Positions 48,690 through 59,389 of a DNA stretch of 64,000 nt are shown here, piece by piece; position 1 is the stretch's first letter; each line of letters opens with the position of its first letter. Under the pieces are notes generated by a model. The model saw only the letters and a program-made list of their open reading frames with translations, ran no database searches and was not told the origin of the DNA. The stretch covers positions 16,330,352-16,394,351 of the forward strand of contig NW_022098072.1 of NCBI RefSeq assembly GCF_002288925.2, read 5' to 3'. The position numbers and the translations under genes were made by a program. The DNA comes from Delphinapterus leucas (Eukaryota > Chordata > Mammalia > Artiodactyla > Monodontidae).

Positions 48690-50818
48690 TCAAACTGCAG
48701 AGGAGTAACACATGGAGATCACCTTCCTCCCCACAAATACATCAGAAATACATCTACATGTGGAACAACTCCTACAGAACACCTACTGAATGCTGGCAGA
48801 AGACCTCAGACTTCCCAAAAGGCAAGACACTCACCATGTAGGGTAAAAGAAAAAAGGAAAAACAGAGACAAAAGAATAGGGATGGGACCTGCACCTCTGG
48901 GAGGGAGCTGTGAAGGAGGAAAGGTTTCCACACACTAGGAAGCCCCTTCACTGGTGGAGACGGGGGTTGGGACTAGGGAAGTTTCGGAGCCACGGAGGAC
49001 AGCACAGCAACAGGGGTGCAGAGGGCAAAGTGGAGAGATTCCTGCACAGAGGATCGGTGCTGACCAGCACTCACCAGCCCGAGAGGCTTGTATGCTCACC
49101 CGCCAGGGCGGGCGGGGCTGGGAGCTGAGGCTCGGGCTTCGGAGGTCAGATCTCAGGGAGAGGACTGGGGTTGGCTGCGTGAACACAGCCTTAAGGGGGC
49201 CAGTGCGCCACAGCTAGCTGGGAGGGAGTCAGGGGAAAAGTCAGAATTTGCCTAAGAAGCAAGAGACCATTGATTCGGAGTGCACAAGCAGAGGGGATTA
49301 AGAGCACCGCCTAAATGAGCGTCAGAGGCGGTCACGAGTCGTGGCTATCGGCACAGACACCAGAGACGGGCATGCAAAGCTAAGGCTGCTACTGCAGACA
49401 ACAAGAAGCCTATGTGCAAGCACAGGTCACTATCCACAACCCCCGTCCCAGGAGCCTGTGCAGCCTGCCACTTCCACGGTCCTGTGATCCAGGGACAATT
49501 CCCCGGGAGAACACACGGCGAGGCTCAGGCTGGTGCAACATCACACTGACCTCTGCCACCACAGGCTCACCCCGCATTCCGTACCCTCCCTCCCCCCAAC
49601 CTGAGTAAGCCAGAGGCCCCTAGTCAGCTGCTACTTTAACCCCGTCCTGTCTGAGCAAACAACAGACGCCCTCCGGCGACCTAAACGCAGAGGCGGGGCC
49701 AAATCCAAAGCTGAACGCCAGGAGCTGTGCAAACAAAGAAGAGAAAGGGAAATCTCTCCCAGCAGCCTCAGGAGCAGCGGATTAAATCTCCACAATCAAC
49801 TTGATGTACCCTGCATCTGTGGAATACCTGAATAGACAACGAATCATCCCAAAACTGAGGCAGTGGACTTTGGGAGCAACTGTAGACTTGGGGTCTGCTT
49901 TCTGCATCTAATTTCTTTCTGGTTTTATGTTTATCTTAGTTTAGTATTTAGAGCTTATTATCACTGGTAGATTTGTTTATTGATTTGGTTGCTCTCTTAC
50001 TTTTATATATACTTTTTTTTTTTACCATTTTCTCTTTTTGTGACTGTGTATGTGTATGCTTCTTTCTACAACTGTGTCCATGTAGATTTGCTTTCAAAAT
50101 GTGTCCAAGGATTCTCTTTGTCCAATTTTTTTTTTGTATAGTTTTAATCACTTGTTATCATTGGTGTTTGTGTCTTTTGGTTTGGTTGCTAGCTTCTTTC
50201 TTTCTTTTCTTTATTACTATTTTATTTTTAATAATTTTTTATGTTTTTATTTTAATAACTTCATTTTATTTATTTACTTCTTTTTCTTTCTTTCTTTCTT
50301 TTTTCTCTTTTCCTCAGAGCTGTGTGGCTGACACAGTCTTGATGCTCCAGCCAAGTGTCAGGCCTGAGCCTCTGAGGTGGGAGAGCCGAGATCGGGATGT
50401 TGGTCCACCAGAGACTTTCCAGCTCCACATAATATCAAACAGCGAAAGTTCTCCCAGAGATCTCCATCTCAACGCTAAGAACCAGCTCCATTCAACAACC
50501 AGCAAGCTTCACTGCTGGACACCCTATGCCAAACAGCTAGCAAGACAGGAAAACAACTCCACCCATTAGCAGAGAGGCTGCCTGAAATCATAATAAGGTC
50601 ACAGACACCCCAAAACACACCACCAGATGTGGTCCTGCCCACCAGAAAGGCAAGATCCAGCCCCATCCACCAGAACACAGGCACCAGTACCCTCCACAAG
50701 GAAGCGTACACAAATGACTGAATCAACCTTACCCACTGGGAGCACACACCAAAAACAACAGGAACTATGAACCTGCAGCCTGCAAAAAGGAGAACCCAAA
50801 CACAGTAAGTGAAGCAAA
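48690..50818 (+). promoter_or_regulatory. L1 5'UTR (CpG-rich promoter region)
   Basis: Directly upstream of an L1 ORF1, with wording known from cetartiodactyl L1 5'UTRs: 'accttcctccccacaaatacatcagaaatac', a GC- and CpG-rich block at about 48,950-49,720, a T-rich block at 49,980-50,310, then 'cagagctgtgtggctgacacagtcttg' and 'cagagaggctgcctgaaatcataataagg'. In intact elements this region holds the sense promoter. The ORFs of up to 198 codons inside it (for example 49,973-50,569) are not genes. Confidence 0.85.
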
Positions 50819-51715
50819 ATGAGAAGACAGAGAAATACACACCAGATGAAAGAGCAAGGTAAAAACCCACCAGCCCAAACAAATGAAGAGGAAGTAGGCA
50901 GTCTACCTGAAAAAGAATTCAGAGTAATGAGAGCAAAGATGATCCAAAATCTTGGAAACAGAATGGAGAAAATACAAGAAACGTTTAACAAGGACCTAGA
51001 AGAACTAAAGAGAAACAAAACAATGATGAAAAACATAATAAATGAAAACTTCTCTAGAAGGAATCAATACCAGAATAACTGAGGCAGAAGAAAGGATAAG
51101 TGACCTGGAAGATAAAACAGTGGAAATAACTACTGCAGAGCAGAAAAAAGAATGAGAAGAATTGAGGACAGTCTCAGAGACAACTGGCACAACATTAAAT
51201 GCACCAACATTCAAATTACAGGGGTCCCAGAAGAAGAAGAGAAGAAGTAAGGGACTGAGAAAATGTTTGATGAGATGATAGTTGAAAACTTCCCTAACAT
51301 GGGAAAGGAAATAATCAATCAAGTCCAGGAAGTGCAGAGTCCCATACAGGATAAATACAAGGAGAAACATGTCAAGACACATATCAATCAAACTATCAAA
51401 AATTAAGTACAAAGAAAAAATATTAAAAGTAGCAAGGGAAGAGCAACAAATAACATACAAGGGAATCCTCATAAGGTTGACAGCTGATCTTTCAGCAGAA
51501 ACTCTGCAAGCCAGAAGAGTGACAGGACATATTTAAAGTGATGAAAAGGGAAAACCAACAATCAAGATTACTCTACCCAGCAAGGATCTCATTCAGATTC
51601 GATGGAGAAATTAAAACCTTTACAGAAAAGCAAAAGCTAAGAGAATTCAGTACCACCAAACCAGCTTTACAACAAATGCTAAAGGAACTTCTCTAGGCAG
51701 GAAACACAAGAGAAG
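50819..51715 (+). pseudogene. L1 ORF1 remnant (youngest-looking copy)
   Basis: Starts at the family ATG (MRRQRNTHQMKEQGK) and stays open for 87 codons over the N-terminus and the start of the coiled coil (NRMEKIQETFNKDLEELKRN), then shifts frame at about 51,050. Later parts are recognisable: 'ggggtcccagaagaagaagag' near 51,222, 'aaactctgcaagccagaag' in the C-terminal region, 'aaaggaacttctctaggcagg' at the end. Divergence from the family sequence is low, so it is younger than the other L1s here, but several frame breaks make it inactive. Confidence 0.85.
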
Positions 51716-51890
51716 GAAAACACCTACAATAACAAACACAAAACAATTAAGCAAGGATTTCATTCAGATTCGATGGAGAAATTAAAACCTTTACAGAAAA
51801 GCAAAATCTAAGAGAATTCAGCTCCACCAAATGAGCTCTACAACAAATGCTAAAGGAACTTCTCTAGGCAGGAAACACAAGAGAAGGAAA
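51581..51890 (+). repeat. 171-bp tandem duplication of ORF1 end, abutting gap
   Basis: The stretch from 'caaggatctcattcagattcg' (51,581) recurs from 51,752 as 'caaggatttcattcagattcg'. Copies differ at several bases ('aaaagc' versus 'aaaatc', 'taccaccaaaccagct' versus 'ctccaccaaatgagct'). The second copy runs into the N gap. Normal L1s have a single copy here. Confidence 0.95.
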
Positions 51891-52290
51891 NNNNNNNNNN
51901 NNNNNNNNNNNNNNNNNNNNNNNNNNNNNNNNNNNNNNNNNNNNNNNNNNNNNNNNNNNNNNNNNNNNNNNNNNNNNNNNNNNNNNNNNNNNNNNNNNNN
52001 NNNNNNNNNNNNNNNNNNNNNNNNNNNNNNNNNNNNNNNNNNNNNNNNNNNNNNNNNNNNNNNNNNNNNNNNNNNNNNNNNNNNNNNNNNNNNNNNNNNN
52101 NNNNNNNNNNNNNNNNNNNNNNNNNNNNNNNNNNNNNNNNNNNNNNNNNNNNNNNNNNNNNNNNNNNNNNNNNNNNNNNNNNNNNNNNNNNNNNNNNNNN
52201 NNNNNNNNNNNNNNNNNNNNNNNNNNNNNNNNNNNNNNNNNNNNNNNNNNNNNNNNNNNNNNNNNNNNNNNNNNNNNNNNNNNNNNNNNN
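51891..52290. other. Assembly gap (400 N)
   Basis: Exactly 400 unknown bases between the L1 ORF1 end and the L1 RT region. The open frames reported across it consist mainly of unknown residues and mean nothing. A continuous L1 would need roughly 2 kb here. Confidence 1.
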
Positions 52291-52788
52291 CTATGAGGCC
52301 ACCATCACCCTGATACCAAAAGCAGACAAACATGTCACAAGGAAAGAAAACTACAGGCCATTATCACTGATGAACATAGATGCAAAAATCCTCAACAAAA
52401 TACTAGCAAACAGAATCCCACAGCACTTTAAAAGGATCATACACCATGATCAAGTGGGGTTTATCCCAGGAATGCAAGGATTCTTCAATATATGCAAATC
52501 AATCAAAACACCATATTAACAAATTAAAGGGGCTACCCTGGTGGCGCAGTGGTTGAGAGTCCGTCTGCCGATGCAGGGGACATGGGTTCGTGCCCCGGTC
52601 TGGGAAGATCCCACATGCTGTGGAGCGGCTAGGCCCGTGAGCCATGGCCGCTGGGCCTGCGTGTCGTCCGGAGCCTGTGCTCTGCAACGGGAGAGGCCAC
52701 AACAGAGAGAGGGCCGTGTACCACAAAAAAAAAAAAAAAAATTGAAGGAGAAAAACCATATTATCTTCTCAATAGATGCAGAAGAAGT
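52291..52788 (+). mobile_element. L1 ORF2 RT start, 3' end lost
   Basis: After the gap the sequence is L1 RT: 'ctatgaggccaccatcaccctgataccaaaagcagac' and 'gatgaacatagatgcaaaaatcctc', then 'gatcaagtggggtttatcccagg'. It stops at motif A ('caatagatgcagaagaag'), about 52,788, and the next sequence is L2. RT catalytic core, ORF2 tail and 3'UTR are missing. A SINE splits it. Confidence 0.85.
52531..52738 (+). mobile_element. CHR-type SINE in L1 RT
   Basis: Full copy (head GGCTACCC with one change, A box TGGCGCAGTGG, B box GGGTTCGTGCC, pure A tail). Flanks 'aaattaaagg' (52,521-52,530) and 'aaattgaagg' (52,739-52,748) differ by one base, a slightly worn duplication. L1 sequence continues across it. 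Confidence 0.95.
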
Positions 52789-54115
52789 TTTTCCCATTAG
52801 AAGCCTCCATTTCCTACCTGACTTCTTAGCAGCTGTTAGCACTTTGACCACTTGTTTCTTCTCCAGTCTATTCTCTTTACTTGAGGACAACATAATCCTC
52901 CATTTTAGTGCCCTCCTATTTTTTTCTGCTTCTGAGTATCTATTAGGCCTTTCTTACTTTGTTCATTTTTGGTGCCCTTCATATCTTTGTTCTAGGCCTG
53001 CTTCTTACATTACAGGGTTTTTTTTCCCCCTCTGGAGTGATCTTTTCCAAATTCATAGCTTCAATTAATTATATACTGATGACTCCCAAAGAGAAATTCT
53101 GAGATCTGATTTCCTGAACAGAGCTCCTTAGCAGTACATCCAGCTTTGTTCAGTATAGCCCCACTGGGCAATTCTCAAACACACCAAAAAGAGTAAATCC
53201 AAAACTGACCATCTTCTTTCCCATTTGTATTCCATTTCCCGTAATTCTTACTATCTATCAAATTGCTCAACCTTTAAGCTTAGTCATAATCTTTGGCTTT
53301 TCTTTCTCATCCGTAACCCACATCTAATCAACCACTATTGGTTCTATCTTCCAAATACCATTGTACTGATTTCTTTATGTGCTAATATCCTGATTCAGGC
53401 CACTGGTACCTGTTCCCTAGGGTACTGGCAGACTACTATACCCTTATCTGATGCTTCCCCCAATCCACATCCCAAGCCACAACCCAAATACTATTTCAAA
53501 AATGAAAATCTGACTCTATCAGTCTCTTTTCTTAAAATGCGTAACTACTTCCCATTACCCTCTGGAAAATGCTCAAACTCCATACTACTACTCATGGCTC
53601 TTCTTTAAATGGCAATAAACTCCTTACCATTTAAAAATTATTTCGTATTTCTTCCTCCACCACCCTATTGTTAAACTATGCCTCAGCAAGGGCAAACGAC
53701 TTTCTTTCCTCAGATTATAGCACAATTTCCTAACCCCATCCCACCCCCGCCTCATGACTCCAAGAAAGATTCCTAAAATAAAACGTCTGCCCTCTCACTT
53801 GCTTCTTACCTCCTTATTAGCTTGGATTAGATACATTTTCCACTAGAAAGCATCCCTGAGCCTCTTCATGGACATCTAATCCAGATTAGTGCATTAAAGC
53901 ATTAGCCCTGGGTACTCCACAGATATACTCTATAATTCATTCATTATAGTATATATTCCCCATGCTTGTCTGGCTTTCTGAGTCACCTGATATGACTGCA
54001 AAAAACTAAAAGGCAGACACTGTATCTGTCTGCCATTTTCATCTCCATATGCCAGTAAATTAGCACATGCGATAAATTATTATTTGTGAAAGTATAAACG
54101 AATGATGAATTAAAT
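52789..54115 (+). mobile_element. L2 LINE, ORF end and 3'UTR
   Basis: Long but diverged match in order: 'aaaactgaccatcttctttccc' near 53,200, 'ctcatccgtaacccacatctaatcaacc' near 53,308, 'aggccactggtacctgttcc' near 53,398, 'aaaatgaaaatctgactctatcagtctc' near 53,499, 'actacttcccattaccctctgg', 'aatttcctaaccccatcccac', and a 3' end with 'tgtctgccattttcatctccatatgcc'. The 127-codon frame at 53,225-53,608 lies within it and is not a gene. Confidence 0.75.
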
Positions 54116-54119
54116 ATCT

Positions 54120-54431
54120 CAAAAGACAGATTTTAATTGCTTGGCAAGGCATAATCCATCAGACTACATCTTTGGACAGAGAGCTCTGGTAAGGTCACTT
54201 GGTGGGCTGCTGCCCTGTTGATAGACGGCTGGCTTTGGTTCATCCATTCATTTCTAGTCTAACCATCTGTGTCCAAAGTCATGGGATCATGTTGCATAAG
54301 CAGGCAAATTATGCACAAAGAGTCACTAGAAGGAAGTGTCACTCACATCCAAGCTTCTTAAAACATGGCAATGCAAATGACAGGTACCTCACTTAGTCTG
54401 TCAAATGCATTATTATTCAGCTCTCCACTTA
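54120..54431. other. Unique-looking DNA, nothing seen
   Basis: Short stretch between L2 and the long SINE; a 65-codon frame without features. Confidence 0.5.
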
Positions 54432-54446
54432 GAAGTCCATTCTTTT

Positions 54447-54790
54447 TTTTTTTTTAATTTTATTTATTTTTGGCTGCGATGGGTCTTCATTGCTGCACGC
54501 AGGCTTTCTCTAGTTTCCACAAGCGGGGGCTACTCTTCGTTGCTGTGTGCAGGATTCTCATTGCAGTGGCTTCTCTTGTGGAGCACAGGCTCTAGGCGTG
54601 TGGGCTTCAGTAGCTGTGGCACACGGGCTCAGTACTTGTGGCTCACGGGCTCTAGAGCGCAGGCTCAGTAGTTGTGGCACACGGGCTTAGTTGCTCCGCA
54701 GCATGTGGGATCTTCCCAGACCTGGGCTGGAACCTGTGTCCCCTGCATTGGCAGGCGGATTCTTAACCACTGCGCCACCAGGGAAGTCCC
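54447..54790 (-). mobile_element. Long tRNA-derived SINE (cetacean CHR relative, ~330 bp)
   Basis: Antisense copy with T-rich tail at left, 'tttggctgcgatgggtcttcattgctgc' start of the 3' body, internal repeats of the 'cagtagttgtggcacacgggct' type, and the shared head 'ccactgcgccaccagggaagtcc' at right. 15-bp duplications 'gaagtccattctttt' at 54,432-54,446 and 54,791-54,805. The tRNA-like head is common with the short CHR copies, but the body is longer and different. Confidence 0.95.
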
Positions 54791-54924
54791 GAAGTCCATT
54801 CTTTTAAGACGCTCTTCTTGATCTCCATCCCCCCAAATTGAAAGAAGATAATTCTCATAGACCTTTTGTATGTTTTTGTCCATTTCTAGGTCATGCGCAG
54901 TTTAAGAGAACAGATTTTAAATTA

Positions 54925-55020
54925 GATGCTTAGTGCCTGGTACAGTTTGTGGATAATAGTAATTACTCAGTGAATCCATGCTGAATTTTGAATGAAGAAC
55001 TCAGAATGAATGAACATATG
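54925..55020 (+). repeat. L2 3'-end fragment
   Basis: 'gatgcttagtgcctggtacagtttgtggataatagtaattactcagtgaatcc...gaatgaatgaac' matches the L2 3' terminus ('gtgcctggcacatagtaggtgctcaataaat..'). Confidence 0.65.
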
Positions 55021-55229
55021 AATGAAGAAACAAATTTCTAAATCAAATCATATGAAAAATTTTGAAAGTCTCAACAAATTTTTGTTGTTTTTTTAAAAAT
55101 ACACATCCACCTAGAGGGCAGGTAGGTGACCATGTTATTGGTCCAGTAACAAACTTAGGTTTTCAAAAAGTGAATGAGTCTCCAGATTATTTACATCACT
55201 ATAATTCATTGATTGAATGCAATCAGCTA

Positions 55230-55290
55230 TTTGATTTTCAGCACAGTGCTCTGCACAGAATAAGTGTGCAACATGTTTACTGAGTTAAAT
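55230..55290 (+). repeat. Second L2 3'-end fragment
   Basis: 'cagcacagtgctctgcacagaataagtgtgcaacatgtttactgagttaa' again resembles the L2 3' end. Confidence 0.5.
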
Positions 55291-55294
55291 TAAT

Positions 55295-55978
55295 CGAATA
55301 GTTGAACTGCCTTGAATTTGATTTAGACAGATTGTCTCCACATGTGATTACGGAAGAAGAAGACTAAATTACAAAATGCTGGTGCTTTCTTATCCTATGA
55401 ATAAAACCAGGCCATAAATAGTTAACAAAAATTAATAATATCTCTTGTGCTGGAATCCAATCTATACAAGCTTTTTATTTTTAACATATCTATAAACTAA
55501 AGGAATTTCACTTCCCTGTAAAAATTGTTCTTAATGAATTGGTTCAAAGTAGATCAAAGCTCTTATTTCTCAAAACTATAATCCAAAATGAGAATCAATA
55601 ATGCTCCTTCAAAATCAACTTGAAATAATAATTGTCATTTGGAATATTTGATTATTCCGCAGCAAACTGATAGAGCTGTCATCTATAACGGTACCAAGAA
55701 TGTACTAAAAAAGAAAATGGCTCCCAAATTAAAATATATCTGGTGACAGATGGTCAGATCTTTTTTTAAATGTAGGGGACCCATAATGTATAAAAATTGA
55801 ACTGTATGGAAAATTTATTTTTCTTTTTCAACCTGCAGCAGAGAGGTCCACGAGGAACAGATGTCTGTTTCTCCTGATTAAAGTGAAAGACACTTCTGAA
55901 CACTTTTTGAAGTGTGCTTTTATGCAAAAATATTTTAAGAATATAATAACTGATACGCTTAAGGTATTCTTCAATATC
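55295..55978. other. Unique-looking DNA, nothing seen
   Basis: AT-rich, with no named repeat or exon. Confidence 0.5.
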
Positions 55979-55989
55979 AATACTTGTAT

Positions 55990-56208
55990 TGGGCTTCCTG
56001 GTGGCACAGTGGTTGAGAGTCCGCCTGCCGATGCAGGGGACACGGGTTCGTGCCCCGGTCCGGGAAGATCCCAGATGCCGCGGAGTGGCTGGGCCCGTGA
56101 GCCATGGCCGCTGAGCCTGCGTGTCCGGAGCCTGTTCTCCGCAACGGGAGAGCCACAACAGCGAGAGGCCCGCGTACCGCAAAATAAATAAATAAATAAA
56201 TAAATAAA
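55990..56208 (+). mobile_element. CHR-type SINE with (AAAT)n tail
   Basis: Full copy; head GGGCTTCCTGG lacks one C, A box TGGCACAGTGG, B box GGGTTCGTGCC. The tail has turned into about six AAAT units. 'aatacttgtat' flanks it at 55,979-55,989 and 56,209-56,219. It explains the 169- and 102-codon frames on the two strands. Confidence 0.96.
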
Positions 56209-56219
56209 AATACTTGTAT

Positions 56220-57139
56220 AGAACTGGATCTGCCTTCACAATATTCTTAAATGTGATCCATTTTCTACAATACAAATACTATGGAATAAAGATGACAAAT
56301 GGTGTGGATGTTCACTTTTTTCTACCTTCTCTTTATAATTATTACCCAGTGTTCACAACTTGAAGAGCTTTTAAAAACGCTCATGAAGCTATTACTAAAA
56401 AGGCTAATTTTGCTATTTAAAATATTTCCGCTTCTTCAATAGTATATTAGTTTATCCTCATGTATATTTGCTCAAATGCTACCCCCATTCATCAGAATTA
56501 TTTATTTTTCTCTAGTGTAATATCAGTTTAATCCCAGTTTCACTGAGAGATATTTCAGTAATTTTATTTACCAAGAGGGATTTGAAATGGTCTTTTTTGC
56601 TCTAAGACTAAGTCTGGAAGTGCCTGGTCCTCCTGAGACATCGCCCACAGACAGGTCCCCAAATACTCCTGTGAGACAGCAAATCTGCTTACCTGGTCCA
56701 TTTCTAATCTTTCTGTGCTGTAAGCGTTCTCCATGCTGTCCAGGGCACTGACACTTGCCATGTACCTCAGAGGAGGGCTGCACATTCCTTCCAGCTTTAT
56801 GTGTTGGTAGCTGAGCCCTGTTCATATTTGAGATAGAATTTTGGAACTAGCTGGCCCTGCATCTGACACAGCCACCATTTTCACAGTGTGCTTTCAAAAG
56901 TGGACCCTGCTCTATTTTCTTCTGTTGAACCCTTTTTGTTCCCCAAACCCAGCCCAGAAATACACTGGTTTTCTAGTCTCTTGTTTGGACATGATTTGTT
57001 AACCACCCCTTGCCAGGACAGTCATTTCTGTCATGGTTCTACCTGTGGTTCTGCTATTCCCTCCAATTCCTTATCACCCTTTCCCCCCTGCACACCTCAT
57101 GGTAAAGTTAACCTACCACTGGGAGGTAACATTGACTGG
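56220..57139. other. Unique DNA with a candidate exon
   Basis: No repeat recognised. GC content rises at 56,560-57,120. The candidate exon on the minus strand is listed separately. Confidence 0.5.
56693..56817 (-). other. Candidate coding exon (125 bp), unconfirmed
   Basis: On the minus strand a strong donor, CAG|GTAAGC, ends an open 125-bp segment at 56,693. An AG at 56,818-56,819 could start it, though its upstream tract ('ctcaaatatgaacag') is poor in pyrimidines. In the frame used by the open reading from 56,785, the segment reads ...LEGMCSPPLRYMASVSALD.. and ends ..STERLEMDQ, ordinary-looking protein with no repeat bias. The same frame has a stop just upstream of the AG, as an exon would allow. 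I recognise no family. No flanking exon was found, so it could be one exon of a very large gene, an alternative exon, or chance. Confidence 0.25.
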
Positions 57140-57156
57140 AAAAGAATACAAGTCCC

Positions 57157-57362
57157 GGGCTTCCCTGGTGGCACAGTGGTTGAGAGTCCGCCTACCGATG
57201 CAGGGGAAGCGGGTTCGTGCCCCTGTCCGGGAAGATCCCACATGCCACAGAGCGGCTGGGCCCATGAGCCATGGCTGCTGAGCCTGCGCATCCGGAGCCT
57301 GTGCTCCGCAACGGGGGACGCCACAGCAGTGAGAGGCCCGCGTACCGCAAAAAAAAAAAAAA
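57157..57362 (+). mobile_element. CHR-type SINE
   Basis: Full copy with A tail of about 20. 'aaaagaatacaag' before it (57,140-57,152) and 'aaaagaataaaag' after it form a 13-bp duplication with one mismatch. Accounts for the 161-codon plus frame ending at 57,373, whose first part is ordinary non-repeat sequence. Confidence 0.95.
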
Positions 57363-57439
57363 AAAAAGAATAAAAGACGCATTTCAGAATATTTTAAATT
57401 TGTGATAATTTTAGAATTGTATTCTTTTCTTGAGTATCT

Positions 57440-58036
57440 TGTGTGAAATTGATTCTTTTAACTTTGTATTTTATATTGGAGTATAGCTGTTTAACAATGT
57501 TGTATTAGTTTCAGGTGTACAGCAAAGTGATTCAGTTACACATATACATGTATCTAATCTTTTTCAAATTCTTTTCCCATTTAGGTTGTTACATAATATT
57601 GAGCAGAGTTCCCTGTGCTATACAGTAGGTCCTTGTTGGTTATCCATTTTAAATACAGCAGTATGTACATGTCTATCCCAAACTCTCTAGCTCTCCCTCC
57701 CCCCCCACCCTTCCTCCCTGGTAACCATAATTTTGTTCTCTAAATCTCTGAGTCTGTTTCTGTTTTGTAAATAAGTTCATTTGTATCATTTTTTTTTAGA
57801 GTCCACATATGTGATATCATACGATATTTCTCTTTCTCTGTCTGATTTACTTCACTCAGTATGACAAACTCTAGGTCTATCCATGTTGCTGCAAATGGCA
57901 TTATTTCATTCTTTTTTATGGCTGAGTAATATTCCATTGTATATATGTGCCACATCTTCTTTATCCATTCTTTTGTTGATGGACATTTAGGTTGCTTCCA
58001 TGTCTTGCCTATTGTAAACAGTGCTTCAGTGAACAC
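57440..58036 (-). mobile_element. L1 3' end (ORF2 C-terminus and 3'UTR), minus
   Basis: Antisense L1: 3'UTR text 'tagtttcaggtgtacagcaaagtgattcagttac' and 'gagttccctgtgctatacagtaggtccttgttggttatcc' on the plus strand, followed by ORF2 tail 'gctgagtaatattccattgtatatatg'. Strongly 5'-truncated, relatively little diverged. Confidence 0.93.
57740..58036 (-). pseudogene. L1 ORF2 C-terminal fragment, still open
   Basis: 98 codons without a stop, containing the hallmark ORF2 C-terminal stretch IYTMEYYSAIKKNEIM and the following 'TWIDLEFVILSEVNQTEKEKYRM'. It ends near the family stop. It begins at the truncation point, so it has no endonuclease, RT or own promoter and is not a functional gene. Confidence 0.9.
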
Positions 58037-58326
58037 TGAGGTACGTTAAGGCATTGATAAATCCACAAAGTGGATAGTTTTCAGAATAATTCTTTGCCTT
58101 ATTGACCTGAATATTTGAGTATATCTATGTATTTTTTTCTCCTTGGGCACAATTACACATTTCAGTTTTGTCACATTCTACCTTCTCACTGCATGTATAG
58201 CCAGAGCCCATGGAATGGTTGTTCAGTCAATGCTTGACAGTTGGAAAGTGTTCTACAAATATTTTGTGTATTACGTAGCATATCTTCTTGAATCCAAGAT
58301 CTCATGCAATATAAGATACTTTTTTT

Positions 58327-58529
58327 TTTTTTTTGCACTACGCGGGCCTCATTGTTGTGGCCTCTCCCATTGCGGAGCACAGGCTCCGGACGCGCAGGCT
58401 CAGCGGCCATGGCTCACGGGCCTAGTCTAGCTGCTCCGCGGCATGTGGGATCTTCCCGGACCGGGGCACGAACCCATGTCCCCTGCATCGGCAGGCAGAC
58501 TCTCAACCACTGCGCCACCAGGGAAGCCC
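58327..58529 (-). mobile_element. CHR-type SINE (minus)
   Basis: Full antisense copy; T tail at left, GGGAAGCC head at right. 'taagatacttttttt' (from 58,312) and 'taagatattttttt' (from 58,530) mark the duplication. It carries a small extra 'tagtc'-like insertion at about 58,423. It lies about 1 kb from, and inverted to, the SINE at 57,157. Confidence 0.94.
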
Positions 58530-58544
58530 TAAGATATTTTTTTT

Positions 58545-59385
58545 AAATGAAAAAAAAAAAAAAAAACTAGCTCGAAGGGCATAATTTACTCCTAATAAGA
58601 ATGTATGTCCCTGTAAGGAAGTATAATGATGACCTTACACAAATAAGCCCTCTCCCCACTCTGAGTCCTATTCGATTTTCCTGTCCTGCAGTTCAACGGA
58701 ATGACATTGTTTTCATAACCCGTTCTCTCAGTCTGAACCTTCTTAGCAATCTTCAGACAAACAGCATAATGTCAAGATAAAACCAAAGCTTTGACTTAAT
58801 TCTCACAAGTACAAGTAATAACAACTACATTAGAACCTATTCATCCATCTTGAGAATGTCAAGTTTCTTTTGACACCAACTTAACTAGCATTCCAACTTC
58901 AGAAATGCAAAAATAGCAACAAGAAAACACTGTCGTCAGGCTCTTTTTTGTGCCTAAGTCTTCTACTAATATTTAATGAGCTTTAACTATTTTTTTTTCA
59001 GTAAACAAGTTTCTTACACACTTCTCAATGCAATGCATTCTTTTCAGGAAAATGAGGGAAGTAACAGAAAAAGCAAAGCCCATTCATTTAAATACTATAA
59101 GGAATTCACAGTATTTTATTCAGGCTGTTTTATTACATTTGACATTTGTGTAGTTATTGGCATCACCGTTAAATTACATGGAGATTACCTCAGTTACTCA
59201 CTGCATAAAAATATATGTGGGGAAAATGGTTCTGTCTGTACGTGTAGTAGAAGGTCAGAATCTGACAAAGATTAAAATGTGTAATTATGCTCCAGAAAAA
59301 AATACACAAATACAATGAAATATCAAGGTGAGAGGCAAGGATTTTTTAAAAGTTTCACTTTGTATGTTTATCAATGCCTTAAAAA
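58545..59385. other. Unique-looking DNA, nothing firm
   Basis: A 99-codon plus-strand frame at 58,976-59,275 shows no known domain; its start lies after a T-rich AG, but no donor or partner exon was seen. No repeat recognised. Confidence 0.45.
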
Positions 59386-59389
59386 TGAA

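Noticed and set aside
49973..50569. 198-codon frame rich in Phe/Leu, resembling a membrane protein
   Set aside because: It lies in the T-rich part of an L1 5'UTR; the hydrophobic run comes from base composition.
51818..52333. 160- and 171-codon frames
   Set aside because: They span the N gap and consist mainly of unknown residues.
53225..53608. 127-codon plus frame
   Set aside because: It lies within an L2 copy.
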